Positions 1-5,440 of a stretch of DNA of 5,440 nucleotides are shown one piece after another (the stretch's first letter is position 1; each line of letters begins with the position of its first letter). The DNA lies in NCBI GenBank assembly GCA_034436045.1, contig DAOTVZ010000223.1:1-5440 (forward strand), given 5' to 3'. The translations under genes and the position numbers were made by a program. The notes beneath the pieces were generated by a model. That model worked only from the letters and a program-made list of their open reading frames with translations. It was not told the origin of the DNA and searched no databases. This stretch comes from H111-94 sp034436045. Its GTDB lineage: Bacteria > Chloroflexota > Ktedonobacteria > Ktedonobacterales > Ktedonobacteraceae.

Positions 1-653
1 GCCTCTTTGATGACCATGCGTTCAGGATTGACGACCGGGCGGTAGGAACTGGTCTGTGGATCGCTCAGTACCTCGCGTAGCGTCTTGACGCGCTCACTGA
101 GTGTGTTGATGGCTTGCAGGATCTCCGCGTTATTGGGCATGACGGCCTTGATGAGCGGACGCGCCAGACTGAGCGAGCCGTTGCCGGTCAGGCGGCTGGC
201 GTACCACTGGAATGTATCGGGCATACTGAGCAGGCGTACCGTCTCACCGGTGGGGGCGGCGTCGATCACGACGACCTCGAAGTCGCCGTCGCGTGCGTTG
301 CGGTAGATGTTGATAAGGCTGACAATCTCGTCCATGCCGGGAATGAGGGCCAGTTCTTCGGCCATGACAGCATCCATACCGCGTTTGCGCAGCACTTTGC
401 TCATCGATTCTTGAAGCTTGCTCCAACTGCGGCGCATCTCATCCAGCACATTCACTTCCTGCGCCCACAGGTTTGTCCTCAACTCTGTTGGCTCTGACGT
501 GAGAGTTGTGTGGAAACAGTCGGCAAGGCTGTGTGCCAGGTCGGTGCTGACCACGAGCGTGCGTTTGCCCAGAGCGGCGGAGCGCACCGCTGTGGCCGCT
601 GAGATGGTCGTTTTGCCGACGCCGCCTTTGCCGAGATAGAGAATTATACGCAT
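1..653 (-). CDS. ArsA/Get3-family P-loop ATPase, partial (C-terminus beyond left edge)
   Basis: This is the N-terminal part of a soluble ATPase of the ArsA/Get3 (SIMIBI, deviant Walker A) family, whose members drive arsenite efflux or handle tail-anchored membrane proteins. 217 complete codons are visible and the reading frame is open to the window edge. Residues 8-16 read GKGGVGKTT, the deviant P-loop with its signature lysine at 9. Residues 37-45 (TDLAHSLAD) are the switch I region, and residues 131-137 (DAAPTGE) followed by TVRLL are the switch II/A-loop typical of the family. The ATG at 653 is chosen because the P-loop begins only seven residues later and AAGGA lies at 659-663, five bases upstream. 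In switch I the usual proline of DPAH is leucine (codon CTG). The C-terminal half, including any CxxC or metalloid-binding cysteines, is not visible, so ArsA-like and Get3-like roles cannot be separated. No arsenic genes are seen. Family assignment is firm; function is open. Confidence 0.92.
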   Translation of the reverse strand, partial: MRIILYLGKGGVGKTTISAATAVRSAALGKRTLVVSTDLAHSLADCFHTTLTSEPTELRTNLWAQEVNVLDEMRRSWSKLQESMSKVLRKRGMDAVMAEELALIPGMDEIVSLINIYRNARDGDFEVVVIDAAPTGETVRLLSMPDTFQWYASRLTGNGSLSLARPLIKAVMPNNAEILQAINTLSERVKTLREVLSDPQTSSYRPVVNPERMVIKE

Positions 654-894
654 AGTGATCCTTAATGATAGTGATGTTCTATGATGTCAAGCGGCTTGCT
701 GAACAAGCATGCCTGGAACTGGAACGGGAACCGCTTGCCTTTCTGTCATAGGTATGTACGTATACGGCTCCGTTCAGGTTTGATATTTCTATTTTACCAG
801 GATTTGTTGTGCCGCGCGTCTCCCTATTACGATAAAAAAAGGCGCGGGTGGTCTGAGGTGTCATGACTCTCGTAGATATAGATGGAGACGATTC
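654..894. promoter_or_regulatory. Divergent intergenic region between ATPase gene and crtB-like gene
   Basis: These 241 bases separate two divergently transcribed genes and must hold both promoters unless transcription comes from farther away. On the minus strand a perfect TTGACA lies at 690-685, followed by TCATTA (668-663) at 16 bp or CATTAA (667-662) at 17 bp. This would put the ATPase transcript start almost on its ribosome binding site, so it is only a candidate. On the plus strand the best pair I see is TTGTTG at 804-809 and TACGAT at 828-833 (18-bp spacer), which is weak. A small inverted repeat GCTTG-ctgaa-CAAGC lies at about 694-708, and a GTAT-N6-ATAC dyad at 752-765. An AAGGA ribosome binding site (659-663) serves the minus-strand gene and GGAGA (884-888) serves the plus-strand gene. 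I see no convincing coding sequence here. Confidence 0.45.
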
Positions 895-1803
895 ATGCAG
901 CAGGAAAAGGTAAGTGCGGCCTACGACTATTGTCGTCGGGTGACACAACATGCTTCAAAGACATTTTACTGGGGTTCTATTTTTTTACCACCCCCCAGGC
1001 GACAGGCCATCTGGGCCATCTATGCGTTTTGTCGCGTTGTGGACGATATTGTCGATGAGGCCACCGATGTTACCCGTGAAGGCCACCTGCGCGGCGCGGT
1101 CGAGCCGCAGAGGGCGCTGGATCGCTGGCGTCAGATGCTGACGACGCTCTATGCACGCGGCGGGAGCGATGAGGGGCCAATTCAACTGGCCTGGAGTGAT
1201 CTGCTGCAACACTACCCTGTTCCGTTGCAACCGGCGTTGGAGCTAATCGATGGCGTCGAGATGGATCTGACACCCAGGCGCTACGCCACTTTTAGCGATC
1301 TGTATCTGTACTGTTATCGGGTTGCCGGGACAGTAGGTCTGCTAACAACACCTATCTTTGGCTACCAGGATGAAGCTGCGCTTCAGCACGCGGTCGAACT
1401 GGGTGTGGCCTTGCAGTTGACCAATGTGCTGCGCGATATTGGAGAGGATGCGCGCCGTGATCGTATTTACCTTCCTCTGGATGAAATGCGCCACTTCGGC
1501 TATAGCGAGTGCGATCTCATGCATGGAGTAATTAACGATGCCTTTTGTGAGCTGCTACGCTTTCAGATGGCGCGGGCCGAGGAGTACTATCAGCGTGCGC
1601 AGCCAGGTATTGCCATGCTCAATGCGGATTGCCGCTTAGCCGTGAGCCTCAGCAGCACGCTCTATCGACATATTCTTGATCGCATTCGCCTCAACAACTA
1701 CAACGTCTTTACCAAACGGGCCAGCGTGCCGCTACAGACCAAACTCATCGCTGCCTCGCAATCCTGGTTTATGCAGCAGATTGGATCATATGTGAAGGGA
1801 TAG
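895..1803 (+). CDS. crtB: Squalene/phytoene synthase family protein (probable phytoene synthase)
   Basis: This is a complete 302-residue member of the trans-isoprenyl diphosphate head-to-head synthase family. The family condenses two GGPP into phytoene (CrtB, first committed carotenoid step) or two FPP towards squalene, by way of a cyclopropyl intermediate, at the cytoplasmic membrane face. Both Mg-binding aspartate motifs are intact: DDIVD at residues 50-54, in the context CRVVDDIVDE, and N177-x-x-R180-D181-x-x-E184-D185, followed by RIYLP at 190-194. The family signature YCYRVAGTVGLL lies at 139-150. The C-terminal block YNVFTKRASVP at 269-279 and the overall length are normal for CrtB. The start at 895 has GGAGA (884-888) six bases upstream, and conserved family sequence begins within 20 residues. 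No desaturase or cyclase gene lies in the window, so the carotenoid product is unknown. Phytoene synthase is my preferred reading. A squalene-pathway HpnC/HpnD-like role remains possible, because the motifs do not discriminate substrates. Confidence 0.9.
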   Translation: MQQEKVSAAYDYCRRVTQHASKTFYWGSIFLPPPRRQAIWAIYAFCRVVDDIVDEATDVTREGHLRGAVEPQRALDRWRQMLTTLYARGGSDEGPIQLAWSDLLQHYPVPLQPALELIDGVEMDLTPRRYATFSDLYLYCYRVAGTVGLLTTPIFGYQDEAALQHAVELGVALQLTNVLRDIGEDARRDRIYLPLDEMRHFGYSECDLMHGVINDAFCELLRFQMARAEEYYQRAQPGIAMLNADCRLAVSLSSTLYRHILDRIRLNNYNVFTKRASVPLQTKLIAASQSWFMQQIGSYVKG

Positions 1804-1826
1804 AAGGGCAAAGGAACAGAGCAAAG

Positions 1827-1857
1827 GCGCAAGGCAATCCTCGTAGTTGCCCTGCGC
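1827..1857 (+). repeat. Alternative stem competing with the 1846-1891 hairpin
   Basis: GCGCAAGGCAA at 1827-1837 can pair with TTGCCCTGCGC at 1847-1857 (ten of eleven pairs, one A-C mismatch on the plus-strand RNA) across a nine-base loop. The 1847-1857 segment is also the left arm of the perfect hairpin at 1846-1891, so the two folds are mutually exclusive. GCGCAAGGCAA is a one-mismatch copy of GCGCAGGGCAA at 1880-1890. This may be a decayed repeat duplication or a switchable 3' structure. The pairing is visible, but any function is speculation. Confidence 0.4.
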
Positions 1858-1891
1858 GTAGTGGGCGGTTATCCCTCACGCGCAGGGCAAC
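1846..1891. terminator. Strong hairpin between convergent genes, likely bidirectional terminator
   Basis: A perfect 14-bp inverted repeat pairs GTTGCCCTGCGCGT (1846-1859) with ACGCGCAGGGCAAC (1878-1891). The 18-base interior can extend the stem with G1861-C1877 and GGG 1863-1865 with CCC 1873-1875, leaving a seven-base loop. It lies 42 bp after the crtB stop and 8 bp beyond the livK stop, in the gap between convergent genes, as expected for a shared transcription barrier. Neither strand has a clear T-tract after the stem, so classic intrinsic termination is uncertain; it may instead protect the 3' ends of both mRNAs or act with Rho. The inverted repeat is seen directly; the terminator role is inferred from position. 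Confidence 0.65.
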
Positions 1892-1899
1892 CGCGCTGG

Positions 1900-3165
1900 C
1901 TAGAAGGTTTCTAACTCCTGAGCGGTAATCGTCATAACGGGTTGTATATTGCCAGAGGCATCGGACTGGACGGCATCGAATGGGCCAAAGACGTTGTTGT
2001 GGTCGTTGAAGTCCATCGGGCCGCTGGCCCCCTCGTAGTTAATCTTCATACCGGCTTTAAGGTCTTTATAGCCGGTGGCGTAGTCATAGACGGCGGTGCC
2101 GGGCGGATTGGCGACCGTTCTCATCTTGGCACCGACCGCGTCGCCATTGAGGGAACCGGCGGCATCGGCGGCCAGGGCCAGCACGTTCAGGCCATCGTAG
2201 CCGTAGTCGGCCAGTTCTACCGGTGCGGTGTTAAACTTGGCTTGATAGAACTGATCAAACTCGGTGGTGGCCTGTCCACCGCTGGAGCTACCTTCCAGTG
2301 AGGTCAGTACCTGGTGTGCCACAGCGGGTGTGATAGCCTTGATGAAATCGGAGGAGCCGGTTACATCGGTGCCGATGAAGGGCAAGCCCAACCCTTTAAG
2401 TTCCTTGATCTCGCTGAAGAGCGTCGCGCCGGTCTGGGCGTCAACCTGCGTGAAGACGACTTGTGGGTTGGCCGCGTAGAGCTGTTCGATCTCGGAACGG
2501 TAGGAGGACTGATCAGGTACGAGATTGATGTCGGCGACAATAGTGCCACCGTGACGCTTGAAGGCATCCTCAACTGGTGCCTTGAGCGTCTGCGCTGACT
2601 CATTGGTGCCAAAGACCATCGCTGCCCTGGTATAGCCCTTCTTAATCGCATAGTAGGCCATTGCGACGCCGAGCAGGTTGTCGGAGGGAGAGCTGCGCCA
2701 GACATACGTACTAACCAGGTTGTCAAGCTGTGTGGTGCCACCGACGATGACATCCGGTATCTTGCTCTGCTGCAAGATGGGCAGAACAGCCTCAGCCTCA
2801 ATAGAGGATGGGCCGATAATCAGGTTGACCTGATCGACGTTGATAAGCTTGCGCAAGGCGGGAACGGCGTCAACGGCGTCGCCGCCGGTATCGGCGGTGA
2901 TGATCTGCACCTTGCGCCCAAGAATGCCACCATTCGCGTTAATCTGATCGGCAGCCACCTGCACGCCTTTGAGGATATCGGGGCCGATGAAGGCTTCAAA
3001 GCCGCTGAAAGGGCCAATCACTCCCACCTTAACCGGGCTGGTGTTCGCGCTACTGCTGCCGCTGCTGTTGCTACTACTGCCACCGCAAGCGGCCAGTAAC
3101 AAGGTGCAGATGATCGCTATGCCAGTGCAGGCATGGAGCCACCAGGATGTGGTATGTGTTCGCAT
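1900..3165 (-). CDS. livK: Branched-chain amino-acid-type ABC transporter substrate-binding lipoprotein
   Basis: This 421-residue type 1 periplasmic-binding-protein receptor (Peripla_BP_6/LivK-like) captures a ligand outside the membrane and hands it to the LivM/G/F importer encoded just upstream. Residues 1-26 form a lipoprotein signal peptide: charged start, hydrophobic stretch, then lipobox LAAC with the lipidated cysteine at 27. A Gly/Ser/Asn linker follows at 28-43. The fold begins at VKVGVIGPFSG (45-55), with the family hallmarks NANGGILGRKV at 77-86 and IIGPSSIEAEAVLP at 116-129. YGYDGLNVLALAADAA lies near the C-terminus. The frame is open upstream to an ATG at 3309, but the start at 3165 is clearly right: GAGGAG (3173-3178) lies seven bases before it, and the extra 48 residues would bury the signal peptide. 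The ligand is unknown; amino acids, amides, urea and other small molecules are all bound by this family. The gene is last in the locus, after a 201-bp gap. Confidence 0.93.
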   Translation of the reverse strand: MRTHTTSWWLHACTGIAIICTLLLAACGGSSSNSSGSSSANTSPVKVGVIGPFSGFEAFIGPDILKGVQVAADQINANGGILGRKVQIITADTGGDAVDAVPALRKLINVDQVNLIIGPSSIEAEAVLPILQQSKIPDVIVGGTTQLDNLVSTYVWRSSPSDNLLGVAMAYYAIKKGYTRAAMVFGTNESAQTLKAPVEDAFKRHGGTIVADINLVPDQSSYRSEIEQLYAANPQVVFTQVDAQTGATLFSEIKELKGLGLPFIGTDVTGSSDFIKAITPAVAHQVLTSLEGSSSGGQATTEFDQFYQAKFNTAPVELADYGYDGLNVLALAADAAGSLNGDAVGAKMRTVANPPGTAVYDYATGYKDLKAGMKINYEGASGPMDFNDHNNVFGPFDAVQSDASGNIQPVMTITAQELETF

Positions 3166-3172
3166 GATTTCG

Positions 3173-3178
3173 CTCCTC
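3173..3178 (-). promoter_or_regulatory. Ribosome binding site that fixes the livK start
   Basis: On the minus strand GAGGAG lies seven bases before the ATG at 3165. It selects this start over the in-frame ATG at 3309, for which I see no comparable site. The signal peptide and lipobox that follow agree with the choice. Confidence 0.85.
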
Positions 3179-3273
3179 ACTTTCCGAGGAAATGGCACGA
3201 ACGCGATGAAATCCGGGTACGAAGAACACTGAGGATAGGTGTGATCTCCGCCAAGTGTGTTTTGCATCGTGTT

Positions 3274-3300
3274 CAGTGCTGAAATACGTTCAGCATACTG
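3274..3300 (-). promoter_or_regulatory. Operator-like inverted repeat / leader hairpin upstream of livK
   Basis: TGCTGAA (3277-3283) and TTCAGCA (3289-3295) form a perfect 7-bp inverted repeat around a five-base centre. With CAG at 3274-3276 and CTG at 3298-3300 the stem reaches ten pairs, with a two-base bulge. A second palindrome, TTCAG-tg-CTGAA, overlaps it at 3272-3283, so three TTCAG/CTGAA half-sites lie within 22 bp. A possible minus-strand promoter (TTGACC 3322-3317, TATGCT 3297-3292, 19-bp spacer) overlaps the repeat. A repressor bound here would therefore block livK transcription. Alternatively the repeat could fold at the 5' end of a leader of about 120 bases. The repeats are plain in the sequence; the regulator and promoter are inferred. 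Confidence 0.45.
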
Positions 3301-3343
3301 GCTACACATTTACAAGGGTCAATGCACGAGGACAAATAAGCAT

Positions 3344-3376
3344 GGGGCGTTAGCATGAGAGCCGCATTAGCGCCCC
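3344..3376 (-). terminator. Possible intra-operon terminator at the end of livF
   Basis: Read on the minus strand, GGGGCG (3376-3371) pairs with CGCCCC (3349-3344), with an imperfect inner extension of A-U and G-U pairs. It is followed by a moderately U-rich tail, TTATTTGT (3340-3333). The 5' arm lies in the last codons of livF, and the loop region includes its TAA stop. Such a structure would reduce read-through into livK or stabilise the livMGF message. The large loop and the interrupted T-run make it a weak intrinsic terminator. Confidence 0.4.
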
Positions 3377-4128
3377 AGGTACAGATCGGCCACCTCCTTA
3401 CTAGCCAGTAATTCGGCACTGGGTCCTTCATAGCGGTTGCGTCCTGTCACCAGGACGTAGCCGTAGTTGGAGCGTTCCAGCGCCATGCGCGTGTTCTGTT
3501 CGACGACAAGAATGGCGACGCCGGAGTCGCGAATGCTCTGGATGCGATCCCAGACGGCCAGCGTGACTTTTGGGGCCAGGCCAGCAGTTGGTTCGTCCAG
3601 CAGCAGCACGCGCGTATCCAGCATGAGCGCACGGGCCATTGCCAGGGTATTGCGCTGTCCACCGCTGAGTTGTCCGGCGGGACGGCTACGACTGGCTCGC
3701 AGGTCTGGAAAAAGATCGAAAATCTCTTCAATGCGCCTTTGATAATTGTCGCGGCGGGTATACGCGCCCATTTGCAGGTTTTCCAGAACAGTGAGCGTGG
3801 GAAAGATGTTATTAATTTGCGGCACGTAGGCCATGCCGAGGCGGACGAGTTGTTCGGGAGCAGTATTGGTGATATTCCTGCCTTCCAGGATCACGCTGCC
3901 CTCAGTGACGCGCAGCAGGCCAAAGATGGCTTTCATGAGCGTGCTTTTGCCGGCCCCGTTAGGGCCAACCACCGCGACAATCTGGCCCGCTTTCAGCTTC
4001 AGCGAGACTCCATTGAGAATCTGCGCATGACCGTAGCCTGCTTTGACACCATGTACTTCTAAGAGCGGTGTCTGCCCTTTTTTCTGGTCGGCGTCATTGA
4101 CCGCCGTATCCGGTTTGGATGTGGTCAT
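3367..4128 (-). CDS. livF: Branched-chain amino-acid-type ABC transporter ATP-binding protein LivF
   Basis: This 253-residue cytoplasmic ATPase is one of the two nucleotide-binding subunits powering the Liv-type importer. The complete ABC motif set is present: Walker A GPNGAGKST at residues 55-63, Q-loop glutamine 104 in YVPQ, signature LSGGQ at 154-158, and Walker B VLLLDE at 174-179 followed by PTAGLAP. The switch position reads VVEQN with glutamine 211 instead of histidine. This is normal for LivF and separates it from LivG. The C-terminal YLGR ending is also typical. The start at 4128 has GAGGAG (4134-4139) five bases upstream. About 20 polar residues precede the first conserved block (LLEVHGVKAGYG), somewhat longer than E. 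coli LivF. It lies 40 bp downstream of livG and is probably co-transcribed with it. The transported ligand cannot be read from the ATPase. Confidence 0.95.
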   Translation of the reverse strand: MTTSKPDTAVNDADQKKGQTPLLEVHGVKAGYGHAQILNGVSLKLKAGQIVAVVGPNGAGKSTLMKAIFGLLRVTEGSVILEGRNITNTAPEQLVRLGMAYVPQINNIFPTLTVLENLQMGAYTRRDNYQRRIEEIFDLFPDLRASRSRPAGQLSGGQRNTLAMARALMLDTRVLLLDEPTAGLAPKVTLAVWDRIQSIRDSGVAILVVEQNTRMALERSNYGYVLVTGRNRYEGPSAELLASKEVADLYLGR

Positions 4129-4168
4129 TTTATCTCCTCGATCCAGGCTGAGTACAGGTCAGCGATGC

Positions 4169-5005
4169 TCAAGACTCGCCCAGGTAGGCATCTACGACAG
4201 CCTGGTTCTCGCGCAACTCGGCCATTGTGCCTTCGGCAATGGTACGTCCCAGTGCCATCACAATCACGGTGTTACATAATCGCTCGACGATGGACAGGTT
4301 GTGTTCAATAATAAGGAAAGTGATCCCTTGTTCCTGGCATAATGTCTCGATATAGTCGCTCAAACGACCGGCCAGCACAGGGTTCACGCCCGCGAACGGC
4401 TCGTCCAGGAGTAGGAGTTTGGGTTGCGTCATGACCACGCGCGCCAGTTCGAGCAGGCGGCGCTGACCACCGCTGAGGTTGCCTGCGTATTCGTCGCGTA
4501 GCGCGTACAGGTCAAAGTCGCGTAGCAACTGAAGCGCGCGCTGTAAGTACTCCTCTTCCTGACGGCGCACCGCCGGGGGAGCAAACAGACCGAGCCAGAA
4601 GCTCTCGCCAAGCTGGTTATGCGGCGCTGCCAGCAAGTTTTCCAACACTGTCATATGCTCCAACTCGCGGGTGATCTGGAAGGTGCGTGTCAGACCTAGC
4701 TGAGCGATGCGATGTGGCGGCATGGACACGATGTCACGACCATCGAAAAGGATGGAGCCGGAGTCGGCACGTATAAAGCCGGTAATCAGGTTGGCGGCGG
4801 TGCTTTTGCCCGCGCCGTTGGGGCCGATCAGGCCGGTGATGCTGCCACGTGCGACAGTAAACGAGCAGCCATCAACCGCGCGCAGTCCGCCAAAGGTGCG
4901 TACCAGGTCGCGCACGTCCAGCAGGATGCTGCGCGATTGATTATCTGTTGCCTGCTGTCTAGCTGTCCGGGCCGAGGTAAAATGCATGGATGCTTCACTT
5001 GCCAT
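4169..5005 (-). CDS. livG: Branched-chain amino-acid-type ABC transporter ATP-binding protein LivG
   Basis: This 278-residue cytoplasmic ATPase is the partner of LivF in the importer. Motifs in order are Walker A GPNGAGKST at residues 61-69, Q-loop glutamine 110 in RTFQ, signature LSGGQ at 177-181, Walker B LLLLDE at 197-202 followed by PFAGVNP, and the switch histidine 235 in IIEHN. FGGLRAVDG near 38-46 and the long insert between the Q-loop and the signature (about 128-150) are LivG traits, as is the terminal YLGES. The start at 5005 is supported by GGAGGAGG (5022-5015) nine bases upstream. An internal Met at residue 7 lacks such a site. The gene starts 11 bp inside the end of livM, suggesting translational coupling. 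An extra N-terminal stretch of about 26 polar residues precedes the ABC fold; it is not obviously a domain. Confidence 0.95.
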   Translation of the reverse strand: MASEASMHFTSARTARQQATDNQSRSILLDVRDLVRTFGGLRAVDGCSFTVARGSITGLIGPNGAGKSTAANLITGFIRADSGSILFDGRDIVSMPPHRIAQLGLTRTFQITRELEHMTVLENLLAAPHNQLGESFWLGLFAPPAVRRQEEEYLQRALQLLRDFDLYALRDEYAGNLSGGQRRLLELARVVMTQPKLLLLDEPFAGVNPVLAGRLSDYIETLCQEQGITFLIIEHNLSIVERLCNTVIVMALGRTIAEGTMAELRENQAVVDAYLGES

Positions 5006-5440
5006 CGGTTTTTTCCTCCTCCGCTACAATGGTTGGGCGTGTTGAATTCGCTGCGACTGCGACCGGTAGATTAGTTCCGACGCGATGGAACAGTCTACGG
5101 GGAACGCGGAAACGAGGTTCGGCAATGATACCCTGTGGGCGGAAGCGAATCGTGAGCAGGAGCAGAATACCGATGGCGATGTACCGAATGGCATCGACCA
5201 GTTGGGGTGAGCCATTAAAGGTGGGCAAGAAGCGCGTCGCCTCGGCAAAGAGGACGGGTACCAGCAGCGCGCCGAGCATGGCTCCCCGATTGTTTGCGCT
5301 GCCGCCCAGTAGGAGCGCGGCCCACAAGAAGAAAGTTTCGCCCGATGTCCAGGCACTGGGGTTAAAGGCATCGACGTAGGTAACGAGCAGGGCACCGCCG
5401 ATACCGGCAATAAAAGCGCCGATCACGAAAGCCTTCATGC
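4995..5440 (-). CDS. livM: Branched-chain amino-acid-type ABC transporter permease LivM, partial (5' end beyond right edge)
   Basis: This is the C-terminal 147 or so residues of an inner-membrane permease subunit; the frame is open to the window edge, so the Met visible at 5438 is internal and not the start. Counting from that Met, hydrophobic segments lie at about 3-21, 35-46, 53-68 and 84-98. KAFVIGAFIAGIGGAL matches the conserved LivM/LivH block before the last helices, LLLGGSANNRGAMLGA at 42-57 is the usual GG-x-GS-x-x-G-AxLGA region, and FRPQGI at 99-104 is the classical end of LivM. A hydrophilic tail of about 43 residues follows, ending EEEKTDGK, longer than in textbook LivM proteins. 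The TGA stop overlaps the livG start by 11 bp. The other permease, LivH, is expected just outside the window, but this is not seen. Confidence 0.93.
   Translation of the reverse strand, partial: MKAFVIGAFIAGIGGALLVTYVDAFNPSAWTSGETFFLWAALLLGGSANNRGAMLGALLVPVLFAEATRFLPTFNGSPQLVDAIRYIAIGILLLLTIRFRPQGIIAEPRFRVPRRLFHRVGTNLPVAVAANSTRPTIVAEEEKTDGK

Noticed and set aside
85..639. Overlapping plus-strand open frames at the left edge
   Set aside because: They are antisense to the ArsA/Get3-like gene, whose P-loop and switch motifs are unmistakable; none of the plus-strand translations shows a known motif.
752..765. GTAT-N6-ATAC dyad upstream of crtB as a light-regulator (CarH/LitR-like) operator
   Set aside because: The arms are only four bases, the centre is asymmetric, and no such regulator gene is in view; it is too short to support a claim.
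679..951. Minus-strand 90-codon open frame across the ATPase/crtB intergenic region
   Set aside because: It overlaps the start of crtB antisense, has no recognisable domain, shows no good ribosome binding site and would bury the promoter region.
1942..2301. Plus-strand 119-codon open frame opposite livK
   Set aside because: It is the antisense shadow of a well-supported lipoprotein gene; its Gly/Val-rich composition comes from reading the complementary codons.
2361..2801. Minus-strand 146-codon open frame overlapping livK in another frame
   Set aside because: It is Arg/Ser/Pro-rich with no family resemblance, lies wholly inside the livK coding sequence, and is a typical GC-rich frame shadow.
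3166..3309. 48-residue N-terminal extension of livK from the ATG at 3309
   Set aside because: It would place the lipoprotein signal peptide internally and run through the palindromic leader; the GAGGAG site before 3165 marks the true start.
3496..3498. Glutamine instead of the switch histidine in LivF
   Set aside because: VEQN is the normal form of this motif in LivF proteins, so it is not a defect or novelty.

Overview
The window looks like an ordinary stretch of chromosome from a free-living bacterium with moderate to fairly high GC. The ArsA/Get3-type ATPase, the phytoene-synthase-type enzyme and a lipoprotein-dependent branched-chain amino-acid-type importer would fit a Chloroflexota (perhaps Ktedonobacteria-like) genome. 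That placement is inference from gene style only, and nothing in the sequence proves it. I see no rRNA, tRNA, CRISPR array, insertion sequence, prophage gene or toxin-antitoxin module.

Layout from left to right: (1) positions 1-653, minus strand, the N-terminal 217 codons of an ArsA/Get3-family ATPase that runs off the left edge; (2) 654-894, a divergent intergenic region that should hold the promoters of both flanking genes; (3) 895-1803, plus strand, a complete squalene/phytoene synthase (probably CrtB); (4) 1804-1899, a convergent gap filled by a strong 14-bp perfect hairpin with a third, competing arm; (5) 1900-3165, minus strand, a substrate-binding lipoprotein of the LivK type; (6) 3166-3366, its leader, containing nested TTCAG/CTGAA inverted repeats and a hairpin at the end of the upstream gene; (7) 3367-4128 livF, 4169-5005 livG and 4995-5440 livM (5'-truncated by the right edge), all on the minus strand.

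The minus-strand genes at 5440-1900 form one ABC importer locus. It is transcribed in the order (livH presumed beyond the right edge)-livM-livG-livF-livK: LivM is a membrane permease, LivG and LivF are the two cytoplasmic ATPases, and LivK is the lipid-anchored receptor that delivers the ligand. livM and livG overlap by 11 bp, and livG and livF are 40 bp apart. The receptor gene sits last, behind a 201-bp gap with a terminator-like hairpin and its own leader, so it probably has partly independent expression.

The crtB-like gene and the ATPase gene are divergent neighbours; I cannot show that they are functionally linked. I found no convincing undescribed system. The most interesting non-coding signals are the three-arm hairpin at 1827-1891 and the operator-like nested palindrome at 3272-3300.
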